A DNA stretch of 64,000 nt, taken from assembly GCA_017642695.1 (NCBI GenBank), contig JAEPQD010000002.1:124001-188000 (forward strand), in the 5' to 3' direction. The position numbers and the translations under genes are program-made. Below, piece after piece: positions 1 to 7,630 of this stretch (position 1 is its first letter; each line of letters opens with the position of its first letter). The stretch comes from Parvibaculum sp. Lineage in GTDB: Bacteria > Pseudomonadota > Alphaproteobacteria > Parvibaculales > Parvibaculaceae. Under the pieces are notes generated by a model. The model saw only the letters and a list, made by a program, of their open reading frames with translations, had not been told where the DNA came from and searched no databases.

Positions 1-939
1 TGCCGTACGCCGTCGGGTGTCTCCTACATGCTGGAGAACCGCGAGATCACGATGCGGCTCTTCCCCGATCTCTTCTCCCGCTACAACGTCGCTCCGGTGG
101 ACCACTATTGCGACGAGCTGATGCGCACGCTCACCTCCGTGGCGCCGCGCAATTGCCAGGGCGAACCGACCGTCGCCGTGCTCACGCCCGGCATCTACAA
201 CAGTGCCTATTACGAACATTCCTTCCTCGCCGACCAGATGGGCGTCGAGCTCGTCGAGGGGCCGGACCTCTATGTCATGGACGACATCGTCTACATGCGC
301 ACGACGCAGGGACCGAAGCGCGTCGATGTGATCTATCGCCGCGTCGACGACGAATTTCTCGATCCGCTGAGCTTCCGTCCGGATTCGGCGCTCGGCGTGG
401 CGGGTCTGATGAGCGCCTACAGGGCCGGCAATGTGAACCTCACCAACGCCGTCGGTGCCGGCATCGCGGACGACAAGGCGATCTACACCTATGTTCCCGA
501 GATGGTGAAGTTCTATCTCGGTGAAACGCCGATCCTGAAGAACGTGCCGACATGGCGCTGCAGCGAAAAGGATGACGCGCAATATGTCATCGAACACCTG
601 CCGGAACTGGTCGTGAAGGAAGTTCACGGTTCCGGCGGCTATGGCATGCTGGTCGGCCCCAAGGCCACGAAGGAGGAGATCGAGGCGTTCGGTGCCCGTG
701 TGAAGGCGGCACCGGAGAAGTACATCGCGCAACCGACGCTTGCGCTGTCCACCTGTCCGACCTTCGTCAACGAAGGCGTTGCCCCGCGCCATGTCGATCT
801 CCGTCCTTTCATCCTGTCGGGCCGCGACATCAAGGTCGTGCCGGGCGGGCTCACCCGCGTTGCCATGCGCGAAGGGTCTCTCGTCGTCAATTCGAGCCAG
901 GGTGGCGGCACGAAAGACACCTGGGTCTTGAAGGACTGA
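1..939 (+). CDS. Circularly permuted ATP-grasp protein (DUF404/DUF407 type), 5' partial
   Basis: The reading frame is open from the first base, so the start lies outside the window; about 312 C-terminal residues are visible. The opening [13 protein letters not shown] segment and the later [14 protein letters not shown] stretch are typical of the circularly permuted ATP-grasp type 2 family, whose members are predicted carboxylate-amine (peptide-like) ligases. The stop lies 5 bp before the alpha-E gene, and transglutaminase and Anbu genes follow on the same strand. This is the gene set usually found with Anbu, thought to make or process a peptide or peptide tag of unknown identity. The family call is firm; the substrate is unknown. 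Confidence 0.88.
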   Translation, partial: CRTPSGVSYMLENREITMRLFPDLFSRYNVAPVDHYCDELMRTLTSVAPRNCQGEPTVAVLTPGIYNSAYYEHSFLADQMGVELVEGPDLYVMDDIVYMRTTQGPKRVDVIYRRVDDEFLDPLSFRPDSALGVAGLMSAYRAGNVNLTNAVGAGIADDKAIYTYVPEMVKFYLGETPILKNVPTWRCSEKDDAQYVIEHLPELVVKEVHGSGGYGMLVGPKATKEEIEAFGARVKAAPEKYIAQPTLALSTCPTFVNEGVAPRHVDLRPFILSGRDIKVVPGGLTRVAMREGSLVVNSSQGGGTKDTWVLKD

Positions 940-944
940 CGGCC

Positions 945-1892
945 ATGATGCTCGCCCGTACAGCCGACAGCCTCTACTGGATCGCCCGCTACATGGAACG
1001 GGCGGAAAATCTCGCGCGAACGCTGCGCGTCACGGACCGTCTTTCCCTGATGCCGTCGATCGCCGATGCGGACGGATCGGAATGGCATTCGACGGTCGTC
1101 GTTTCCGGCAGCGAAAACGACTTCTACGAAAAGCACGAGGAAGCGACACCCGAGAACGTCATTTCCTATCTTGCCTTCGATCCGGAAAATCCCTCCAGCA
1201 TTCGCTCCTGCATCGAGACGGCGCGGCGCAATGCCCGTGCCGTGCGTACCGCGCTCACGACCGAGCAATGGGAATGTCTCAACTCCGCCTGGCTCGAGTT
1301 GCCCGGGTGGAACGAAGCCCGCGTGCGCGGCAGCGGGCTGCACCGCTTTCTCGACTGGGTGAAGGACTGCTCGCTGCTGTTCACCGGCGGTACCGTCGCC
1401 ACGATGCTCCGGCGCGACAGCTACTATTTCACGCGGCTCGGCACCTTCATCGAACGCAACGACAACACGGCCCGCATTCTCGACGTGAAGTATCACGTGC
1501 TCCTGCCGGAACATGCGGAAGTGGGCGGCGGCATCGATTACTACCAATGGGCCTCGATCCTGCGCGCGGTCTCGGGCTATCGCAGTTACAATGCCGTCTA
1601 TCGCGAGGGCCTGAAGCCCTGGCTGATCGCCGAGTTCCTCATCATGCGCGAGGAGATGCCGCGCTCGCTCATCAGCTGTTCGGCCGAGATAAAGGACTGC
1701 CTCGACAAGCTTGGCGAGGAATACGGCCAGAGGCACGAATGCCACCGGATCGCGGGCCAGCTCTATTCGCGGCTTCGCTTCGGCAAGGTCGAGGATGTGT
1801 TCCGGCAGGGCCTGCACGAGTTCCTGAGCGACCATATCGATCAGAACAACAGGCTCGGAATGGAGATCAGCCGCAGCTACCTTTTGGGGTAG
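945..1892 (+). CDS. Alpha-E domain-containing protein (DUF403)
   Basis: A 315-residue, mostly helical protein that begins MLARTADSLYWIARYMERAEN, the hallmark N-terminus of the alpha-E family. The start ATG lies 5 bp after the ATP-grasp stop and the stop is 9 bp before the transglutaminase gene, so the genes are almost certainly co-transcribed. In other bacteria alpha-E domains are found fused to, or next to, the circularly permuted ATP-grasp and the transglutaminase, so a physical complex is likely. No catalytic motif is evident and the biochemical role is not established. Confidence 0.88.
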   Translation: MMLARTADSLYWIARYMERAENLARTLRVTDRLSLMPSIADADGSEWHSTVVVSGSENDFYEKHEEATPENVISYLAFDPENPSSIRSCIETARRNARAVRTALTTEQWECLNSAWLELPGWNEARVRGSGLHRFLDWVKDCSLLFTGGTVATMLRRDSYYFTRLGTFIERNDNTARILDVKYHVLLPEHAEVGGGIDYYQWASILRAVSGYRSYNAVYREGLKPWLIAEFLIMREEMPRSLISCSAEIKDCLDKLGEEYGQRHECHRIAGQLYSRLRFGKVEDVFRQGLHEFLSDHIDQNNRLGMEISRSYLLG

Positions 1893-1901
1893 AGTGACTC
1901 C

Positions 1902-2720
1902 ATGAAAATCCAGATCCGCCAGCAGACAACCTATCGCTACGACACGCCCGCAAACTACTCGATGCAGGTGCTGCGCGTGCGCCCGCTCAGCAGCGACGGC
2001 CAGAAGGTCCGGTCGTGGAGCCTCGACGTGCCGTCTTTCGCCACCGTCATGGAGGGGGAGGACGCCTATGCCAATTTCGTCCAGACCCTCTACATCTCCC
2101 GGCTTCACAGCGAAATCACGCTCACGATTTCCGGCGAGGTGGAGACGGTCGACACCGGCGGCGTCGTCACCGGCGTGGCGGAACCGTTTCCGCCCATCTT
2201 CTTTCTGCGGCAGACCGACCTCACCGCGCCGGACGACGCGATCCGGGCGCTGGCGGGGAAGGCCACCGCCGCGTCGGATGGCACCGCGCTCGACCTTGCC
2301 CATCGCCTGATGGAGGCGGTGCGCGGCACAGTCGACTACCAGACCGGCGAGACGCATGCCGAAACGACCGCGGCGCAGGCGCTCGCTCAGGGCTCGGGCG
2401 TCTGCCAGGACCATGCCCATCTCTTCATCTCCGCGGCGCGCCATGCCGGCATTCCCGCCCGCTATGTGAGCGGCTATCTCTGGGATGAGGGCGACACCGA
2501 ATATGAGGCTAGCCATGCATGGGCCGAGGCCTATATTGATGGTCTCGGCTGGGTCGGATTCGACGTCGCCAACCGCATCTGCCCGACGGATGCCCATGTC
2601 CGCGTCGCCTGTGGCCTCGACTATCTGGAGGCGGCGCCGGTCCGGGGTCTTCGGCGCGGCGGCGGCGGGGAGACGATGGAAGTCCGGCTCAAGGTCGATG
2701 GCGCTGCGATCCAGCAGTGA
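1902..2720 (+). CDS. Transglutaminase-like cysteine peptidase family protein
   Basis: A 272-residue cytoplasmic protein with no signal peptide. Residues about 1-85 match the bacterial transglutaminase N-terminal beta domain, and a papain-like core follows. The catalytic triad is visible: Cys168 in GSGVCQDHAH, His205 in ASHAWAE and Asp221 in GFDVAN. Family members may act as peptidases, amidases or transglutaminases. It sits between the alpha-E and Anbu genes, so it probably works on the same unknown peptide product as the ATP-grasp ligase. A short 57-bp gap separates it from the Anbu gene. Confidence 0.87.
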   Translation: MKIQIRQQTTYRYDTPANYSMQVLRVRPLSSDGQKVRSWSLDVPSFATVMEGEDAYANFVQTLYISRLHSEITLTISGEVETVDTGGVVTGVAEPFPPIFFLRQTDLTAPDDAIRALAGKATAASDGTALDLAHRLMEAVRGTVDYQTGETHAETTAAQALAQGSGVCQDHAHLFISAARHAGIPARYVSGYLWDEGDTEYEASHAWAEAYIDGLGWVGFDVANRICPTDAHVRVACGLDYLEAAPVRGLRRGGGGETMEVRLKVDGAAIQQ

Positions 2721-2777
2721 AGCGGCGGTGAATATGGCTACCGGGTTTGGTGAACCCGGCGATATCTGGAGAATTCG

Positions 2778-3521
2778 ATGACCTATTGCGTCGCGCTTCG
2801 GCTTGAAGCCGGCCTCGTCATGCTGGCGGATACGCGTACCAATGCCGGCGTCGACAACATTTCCACCTTCCGCAAGCTTTCCGTGATCGAGCATCCGGGC
2901 GACCGGGTGATCGGCCTCATGACGGCGGGCAATCTCGCCGTCAGCCAGGCCGCGATCAACATGGCGACGGAGCAGGGCGTGCGCGTGCGCGGCTCGGACG
3001 ACCTTGAGACGCTGCACACGGTGCCCACCATGGTGCGCGCCGCGCAGCTCATGGGCGAGGCGGTGCGCGAGGTCTATCGCCTCGACGGCCCTTCGCTCGA
3101 AGCGCAGGCCGGCGAGTTCAGCGTCTCGATCCTTATGGGCGGGCAGGTCGGCAATGGCGAGTTGCGCCTCTTCCAGATCTATTCGGCGGGCAACTACATC
3201 GAGGCGACCGAAGACACGCCCTATCTCCAGATCGGCGAACACAAATACGGCAAGCCGATCATCGACCGGGCGCTCACCTACGACACGCCGCTTGCCGACG
3301 GGCTCAAGCTCGCGCTGATCTCGATGGATTCGACCATGCGCTCGAACCTGTCGGTCGGCATGCCGATCGACCTCATGGTCTATCGCCGCGCCGCGCTCAA
3401 GGTCGCGCTCCAGCGCCGCATCAAGGACGATGATGCCTATTATCTGGGGCTCCGCCGCTCCTGGTCGGATGCGCTCACCCAGGCCTACCGCACGATCCCG
3501 GGTCCCGGCTGGGAGTTCTGA
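2778..3521 (+). CDS. Anbu-type proteasome-like peptidase (ancestral beta subunit)
   Basis: A 247-residue Ntn-hydrolase of the 20S proteasome/HslV superfamily. The start MTYCVALRLEAGLVMLADTR places Thr2 at the mature N-terminus after Met removal, as in Anbu. The ADTRTNAGVDNISTFRKL block is close to textbook Anbu sequence and differs from HslV. Anbu assembles into open-ring or helical particles rather than stacked heptamers, and its natural substrate is unknown. The upstream alpha-E, transglutaminase and ATP-grasp genes form the conserved Anbu operon. No dedicated ATPase unfoldase gene is nearby. Confidence 0.9.
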   Translation: MTYCVALRLEAGLVMLADTRTNAGVDNISTFRKLSVIEHPGDRVIGLMTAGNLAVSQAAINMATEQGVRVRGSDDLETLHTVPTMVRAAQLMGEAVREVYRLDGPSLEAQAGEFSVSILMGGQVGNGELRLFQIYSAGNYIEATEDTPYLQIGEHKYGKPIIDRALTYDTPLADGLKLALISMDSTMRSNLSVGMPIDLMVYRRAALKVALQRRIKDDDAYYLGLRRSWSDALTQAYRTIPGPGWEF

Positions 3522-3525
3522 GCCG

Positions 3526-3541
3526 CTCCGGCGAACCGGAG
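3526..3541 (+). terminator. Short hairpin after the Anbu gene
   Basis: CTCCGG and CCGGAG form a perfect 6-bp stem around a CGAA loop 5 bases after the Anbu stop codon. No T-run follows, so it may be a weak terminator or an mRNA 3' stabiliser. The adjoining TAATCCCCGGTTTCGG nearly recurs at 20845-20859. Confidence 0.35.
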
Positions 3542-3607
3542 TAATCCCCGGTTTCGGCCCCGTGTTCCAGACTGTCCGTCCATTCATTCGGACACGGAGC
3601 ACCCCTC

Positions 3608-4927
3608 ATGTCGTATATCGACCGATCCATCGCCTTTCCGGTCAGCGGCGCGGCCGCCTGGCCCGTCGGCGCGCCGCCCCCCTGGCGCGGCGGCATTTCC
3701 CTTTCCGCCGCCGTTCCGCCCTGGTGGCAGCCGGGCGACGTGCTCGCTCTCGATTTCGCCAATGGCCGCTACATGCGTCTCGGCGCGGCGGTGCCGCTGG
3801 CGGAGGCGCTGGCGACCGCGCGGGCGGGCGAGGCGCGCTGTATTCATGACGGCGTGGAGCATGTCTTCGCCGCCGGCGAGCCGGTGGTCGTGCCGGGGCT
3901 CGGCGCCGACATCTGGGGCGCCGTCACCAATATGGCGCTCCACAGCCGCGCCCTTGACGATCCCTACTGGACGGCGGCGAACCTGGCGGTCGCCGCGAAT
4001 GCCGCTCCGGGGCCGGACGGGGCGCTCACGATGGAAAAGCTCGTGGCGGACGGCAGCGCCGCTCCGCACACGCTCGACGCGGCGCCGCAGGCCTTTGCGG
4101 CGGGAACAGCCTATGTCTTTCAGGCCGTCGTCGCGGCGGCGGAGCGAAGCCGCATCGGCCTGCGCTTCGGCACTGCCGCCTTTCCGGCGGCGGGGCGCCA
4201 TGCCTGGTTCGACCTTGCTTCGGGCACGGTCGGCGGCGCGGAGCCCGGCGTGGCGGCGGGCATCAGGGCGCTCGGCGGCGGCTTCTTCCTTGTCTGGATT
4301 TCCCGCGCGGCCACGGCCTCCGTGGCTGACGCCTTCGGCTTCTATCTCACCGGAGGCAGCATCCCCGCCGAGGCCTTCGCCGGAGACGGCGTCTCGGGCA
4401 TCCACGTCACCGCCGCGTTGCTCGCCGCCACCGCGATGCCGCTTCCGCCGGTGCCGACCGGTGCCGCCTCCGCCACCCGTCCCGCCGGCGACTGCACCAT
4501 TCCGGACTTCGCGGTGCTCGCTTCCGCGGCGGGCCTCGATGCCGGTTTCGCCGGCCGCTGCGTGGTCGACCTGACGCGTCTCTCCGACAGCACGGGACGC
4601 GTCATTTGGTCGTTCGGCGCTGACAGCAGCAATCGCGTCTCCTGTTTCATCGCCAATAACGACCGCGTGTTTTTGCGACTGCGAGTCGGTGGTTCAAACC
4701 TTCTCGATATTAGTACTGGCGCACTTGCAACGACCGGAGAGACGCAGATTGATTTTCAGGTGAAGAACGGCGCCTACACACTTTCTGCAACGGGAGTCGC
4801 AGACGCGGTGCCAAACACCGGCACTTTCTCGCTTCCCACACTTTCTACGGCATATGTGGGATTAGATTTCTCGGGTGCCTACCTGAATGGAGCGATGAAG
4901 TATCTGAGCCTGAGATCGGTAGAGTAG
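3608..4927 (+). CDS. Phage tail-fibre/head-spike-like carbohydrate-binding protein, orphan
   Basis: A 439-residue protein with no signal peptide. Residues 1-100 are Ala/Pro/Gly-rich. Residues about 105-260 (TNMALHSRALDDPYWTAANL onward) resemble the jelly-roll module of phage head-spike and tail-fibre proteins, with the usual order of N-side anchor, variable sugar-binding sandwich and C-terminal LamG-like sandwich (about 300-439). No other phage gene is nearby, so this could be a domesticated remnant or a secreted lectin-like protein. The last roughly 270 bases are clearly less G+C-rich than the rest, suggesting the C-terminal domain was acquired separately. The function is not known. Confidence 0.6.
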   Translation: MSYIDRSIAFPVSGAAAWPVGAPPPWRGGISLSAAVPPWWQPGDVLALDFANGRYMRLGAAVPLAEALATARAGEARCIHDGVEHVFAAGEPVVVPGLGADIWGAVTNMALHSRALDDPYWTAANLAVAANAAPGPDGALTMEKLVADGSAAPHTLDAAPQAFAAGTAYVFQAVVAAAERSRIGLRFGTAAFPAAGRHAWFDLASGTVGGAEPGVAAGIRALGGGFFLVWISRAATASVADAFGFYLTGGSIPAEAFAGDGVSGIHVTAALLAATAMPLPPVPTGAASATRPAGDCTIPDFAVLASAAGLDAGFAGRCVVDLTRLSDSTGRVIWSFGADSSNRVSCFIANNDRVFLRLRVGGSNLLDISTGALATTGETQIDFQVKNGAYTLSATGVADAVPNTGTFSLPTLSTAYVGLDFSGAYLNGAMKYLSLRSVE

Positions 4928-4970
4928 TAGACAAGCGGTGATCGTCGCTGTGTGACGATCATTGCTGCTC

Positions 4971-5339
4971 TCACTCCGCCGCCTTCGTGAAGGTGGCGAG
5001 GTCGAAATAGTCGCGCCATATCTTGATCTTGCCGCCTTCGATCTCGAAGACGCCGCAGCAGGGCAGGGACACCTGCTTGCCGCCGACCTTCATCCGGTCG
5101 ACGCGTTCGGCGAAGACGAGGTTTCCGGCGGCGGCGATGTTCACGAGTTCCCATTTCACGTCCGACCAGCCGTTGACGAAGCCGCCGATGAAGCCCGTCA
5201 GCGCCTCGCGGCCCTTCACGGGGTCGAGCATCATGTTGTGGTAGACGCCGTCTTCCGCGAAGAAGGCGACGATCTCGGCCACGTCGAGACGCGGCCAGGC
5301 GTCGATGAAATCGCGCACGATCTGTTCATTGCCGCTCAT
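4971..5339 (-). CDS. SnoaL/limonene-epoxide-hydrolase-like NTF2-fold protein
   Basis: 122 residues, starting MSGNEQIVRDFIDAWPRLD. The ATG at 5339 is preceded by GGGGAGGAAAC, a strong ribosome-binding site, so an upstream in-frame ATG at 5378 is unlikely. The fold signature is visible: an N-terminal helix, FFAEDGVYHNMMLDPVKGREAL, and a C-terminal KIKIWRDYFD strand, typical of limonene-1,2-epoxide hydrolase-like or nuclear-transport-factor-2-like proteins. Members hydrate epoxides, isomerise steroids or bind small hydrophobic molecules; the substrate here is unknown. It lies downstream of the beta-oxidation gene but behind that gene's probable terminator. Confidence 0.78.
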   Translation of the reverse strand: MSGNEQIVRDFIDAWPRLDVAEIVAFFAEDGVYHNMMLDPVKGREALTGFIGGFVNGWSDVKWELVNIAAAGNLVFAERVDRMKVGGKQVSLPCCGVFEIEGGKIKIWRDYFDLATFTKAAE

Positions 5340-5358
5340 TGTTTCCTCCCCAAATGGC

Positions 5359-5385
5359 AGGGGCGGTGCTTGCGGCACCGCCCCT
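5359..5385 (-). terminator. Intrinsic terminator of the FadB-like gene
   Basis: AGGGGCGGTGC and GCACCGCCCCT form a perfect 11-bp stem around a 5-base loop, 33 bases after the FadB-like stop on the minus strand. Only a weak T-tract (CCATTTG) follows. It separates that gene from the SnoaL-like gene. Confidence 0.6.
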
Positions 5386-5418
5386 CATGTTCATGGTCCG
5401 GTTCGCTTCCCGGCCTTC

Positions 5419-7497
5419 TCAGTAGTCGCCGAAGCGCTTGCCTTCCGCGACGATCTTTTCCAGCAGCGCCGCGGGCTTGAAGTCGTCGCCCATCTTCGCC
5501 TGGAATTCCTTCATCTTGGCGAGCACCTTGTCCGCGCCCACCGTGTCGCCATAGAACATCGGGCCGCCGCGATAGACCGGGAAGCCGTAGCCGTTGATCC
5601 AGACGATGTCGATGTCGGAGGAGCGGATGGCTTTCCCCTCCTCGAGGATCTTCGCACCCTCGTTGATCATCGGATAGATGCAGCGCTCGAGAATCTCGTC
5701 GTCCGAGATCGTGCGGCGGTTGATGCCCTTCTCGGCGGCATAGTCGAGGATCATCTTTTCCACGACCGGCGAGGGCTTCGCGTTGCGGTTCTCGTCATAG
5801 TCGTAATAGCCCGCGCCCGTCTTCTGGCCGCGGCGGTCCATCTCGCAGAGGCGGTCGCGGAGCGTTTCGCCCTTCGACTTCTCCTTCGACCAGCCGATAT
5901 CGAGACCGGCGAGATCGGACATCGCGAAGGGGCCCATCGGCAGGCCGAAATCGTAGAGCACGCGGTCCACGTCCCACGGCATCGCGCCTTCCATGATGAG
6001 CTTCTGCGCCTCGCGTTGACGCTGCGCGAGGATGCGGTTGCCGACGAAGCCGGGGCAGACGCCGACCAGCGCGGCGATCTTGCCGATCTTCTTCGCGATC
6101 TGCATCGAGGTCGCGATGACTTCGTTCGAGGTCTTGTCGGCGCGCACCACTTCGAGCAGCCGCATCACGTTGGCGGGCGAGAAGAAGTGGAGGCCGATCA
6201 CCGCTTCCGGCCGCTTCACCGCCGTTGCGATCTCGTCGATGTTGAGCGCGGAGGTGTTCGTCGCGAGGATCGCGCCCTGCTTCACGATCTTGTCGAGCTT
6301 GCCGAACACGTCCTTCTTGATGTCCATGTTCTCGAACACGGCCTCGATCACGAGGTCGCAATCGGCGAGATCGTTCATGTCGAGCGAGCCCGTCAGCAGG
6401 CCCATCCGCTTCTCGACCTCTTCCATCGGGAAGCGGCCCTTCTTCGCGGAGTTCTCGTAGTTCTTGCGGATCGTCGCGATGCCCCGGTCGAGCGCTTCCT
6501 GCTTCGTCTCCACGATGGTGACGGGGAAGCCCGTATTCAGGAAGTTCATGGCGATGCCGCCGCCCATCGTGCCGGCACCGATGATGCCGACCTTCTTCAC
6601 CGGGATGATCGGCGTGTCGGCCGGCACGTCCGGCAGCTTCCAGACCTGGCGTTCGGCGAAGAAGACATGGCGCTGCGCGGCGGACTGCGTGCCCGTCACG
6701 AGTTCGCGGAAGAGCTTCTGCTCGACCTTGATGCCTTCGTCGAAAGGCAGGTTCACCGCCGCCTCGATGCACTGGATGTTGTATTCCGGGGCGAGGAAGC
6801 CGCGGAACTTGCGGGCATTGGCCTTGCGGAAGTTCTCGAAGATTTCCGGTTTGCCGCGGGCCGCTTCCACCTTGTCGTTCAGGTCGCGCACCTTCTTCAG
6901 CGGGCGCTTCTCGGCAACGATCTTCCTCGCGAAGGCGACCGCGCCCTCGCGCAGCTTGCCTTCCTCGGCGAGCTCGTCGACGAGACCCATCTCGAGGCAC
7001 TGTTTCGCGCCCACATGGCTTCCGCTCGTCACCATTTCGAGCGCCTTTTCGGGCCCGACGATGCGGGGCAGGCGCTGCGTGCCGCCGGCGCCCGGCAGCA
7101 GGCCGAGCTTCACTTCCGGCAACCCGCATTTCGCCGAGGGCACCGCCACGCGGTAGTGGCAGGTCAGCGCCACTTCGAGGCCGCCGCCGAGCGCCGTGCC
7201 GTGGATCGCGGCGACCACGGGCTTGGTGCCGAACTCGATCATCTGCAGCGCGTCGAACAGGCTCGGGCCCTTGGGCGCCTTGCCGAACTCGGTGATGTCC
7301 GCGCCTGCGATGAAGGTCTTGCCCTCGCAGATCAGCACGATCGCCTTCACGGCGTCATTGTCGATCGCGTCCTTCACGCCGTTGGTGATGCCCTCGCGCA
7401 CCGGCGCGGAAAGGGCGTTCACGGGCGGCGAATTCAGGGTCACGACGGCGATTTCGCCGTCGATCTCCAGCGTGGTGACATCGTTGATCGCGGTCAT
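5419..7497 (-). CDS. Bifunctional enoyl-CoA hydratase / 3-hydroxyacyl-CoA dehydrogenase (FadB/FadJ-type)
   Basis: About 692 residues, with the start taken as MTAINDVTTLEIDG because GGGAG lies 5-8 bases upstream. Residues 1-200 are a crotonase domain with the two catalytic glutamates, Glu108 in GGGLEVAL and Glu128 in LPEVKLG. A Rossmann NAD domain begins at GAGTMGG (307-313), with catalytic His437 in HFFSPANVM, followed by the 3HCDH C-terminal domains. The protein hydrates trans-2-enoyl-CoA and oxidises the resulting 3-hydroxyacyl-CoA in cytoplasmic beta-oxidation. The length matches the peroxisomal-type multifunctional enzyme and is shorter than classical FadB. No thiolase gene adjoins it. 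Confidence 0.92.
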   Translation of the reverse strand: MTAINDVTTLEIDGEIAVVTLNSPPVNALSAPVREGITNGVKDAIDNDAVKAIVLICEGKTFIAGADITEFGKAPKGPSLFDALQMIEFGTKPVVAAIHGTALGGGLEVALTCHYRVAVPSAKCGLPEVKLGLLPGAGGTQRLPRIVGPEKALEMVTSGSHVGAKQCLEMGLVDELAEEGKLREGAVAFARKIVAEKRPLKKVRDLNDKVEAARGKPEIFENFRKANARKFRGFLAPEYNIQCIEAAVNLPFDEGIKVEQKLFRELVTGTQSAAQRHVFFAERQVWKLPDVPADTPIIPVKKVGIIGAGTMGGGIAMNFLNTGFPVTIVETKQEALDRGIATIRKNYENSAKKGRFPMEEVEKRMGLLTGSLDMNDLADCDLVIEAVFENMDIKKDVFGKLDKIVKQGAILATNTSALNIDEIATAVKRPEAVIGLHFFSPANVMRLLEVVRADKTSNEVIATSMQIAKKIGKIAALVGVCPGFVGNRILAQRQREAQKLIMEGAMPWDVDRVLYDFGLPMGPFAMSDLAGLDIGWSKEKSKGETLRDRLCEMDRRGQKTGAGYYDYDENRNAKPSPVVEKMILDYAAEKGINRRTISDDEILERCIYPMINEGAKILEEGKAIRSSDIDIVWINGYGFPVYRGGPMFYGDTVGADKVLAKMKEFQAKMGDDFKPAALLEKIVAEGKRFGDY

Positions 7498-7571
7498 GGG
7501 GCTCCCTGCCATTTGTCGTTCTGGATTGTTGTTGGCCGGGATTATAGCGGCGCAGGCTCGCCGCGCCAGAG

Positions 7572-7627
7572 AGGGGCAGGCCCCTTTCTGTTCACATTTT
7601 GAGCGGTACCGGTTCCTCCGTGAACAG
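7572..7627 (-). terminator. Inverted repeats between the sulfatase and FadB-like genes
   Basis: Just after the sulfatase stop, CTGTTCAC (7588-7595) and GTGAACAG (7620-7627) form an 8-bp inverted repeat 24 bases apart. Beyond it AGGGG-CAGG-CCCCT (7572-7585) forms a compact hairpin. Neither has a T-run. Together they probably end the sulfatase transcript, or the outer repeat may be a protein-binding site upstream of the FadB-like gene. Confidence 0.35.
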
Positions 7628-7630
7628 GCT

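Noticed and set aside
639..3602. Very long minus-strand open frame antisense to the Anbu operon (about 990 codons)
   Set aside because: The plus-strand genes have recognisable families and motifs; the antisense translation is Arg/His/Ala-rich without domains, as expected for shadow frames in G+C-rich DNA.
5305..7602. 765-codon plus-strand frame opposite the FadB-like gene
   Set aside because: It lies antisense to a full-length enzyme with intact catalytic residues and has no recognisable domain.
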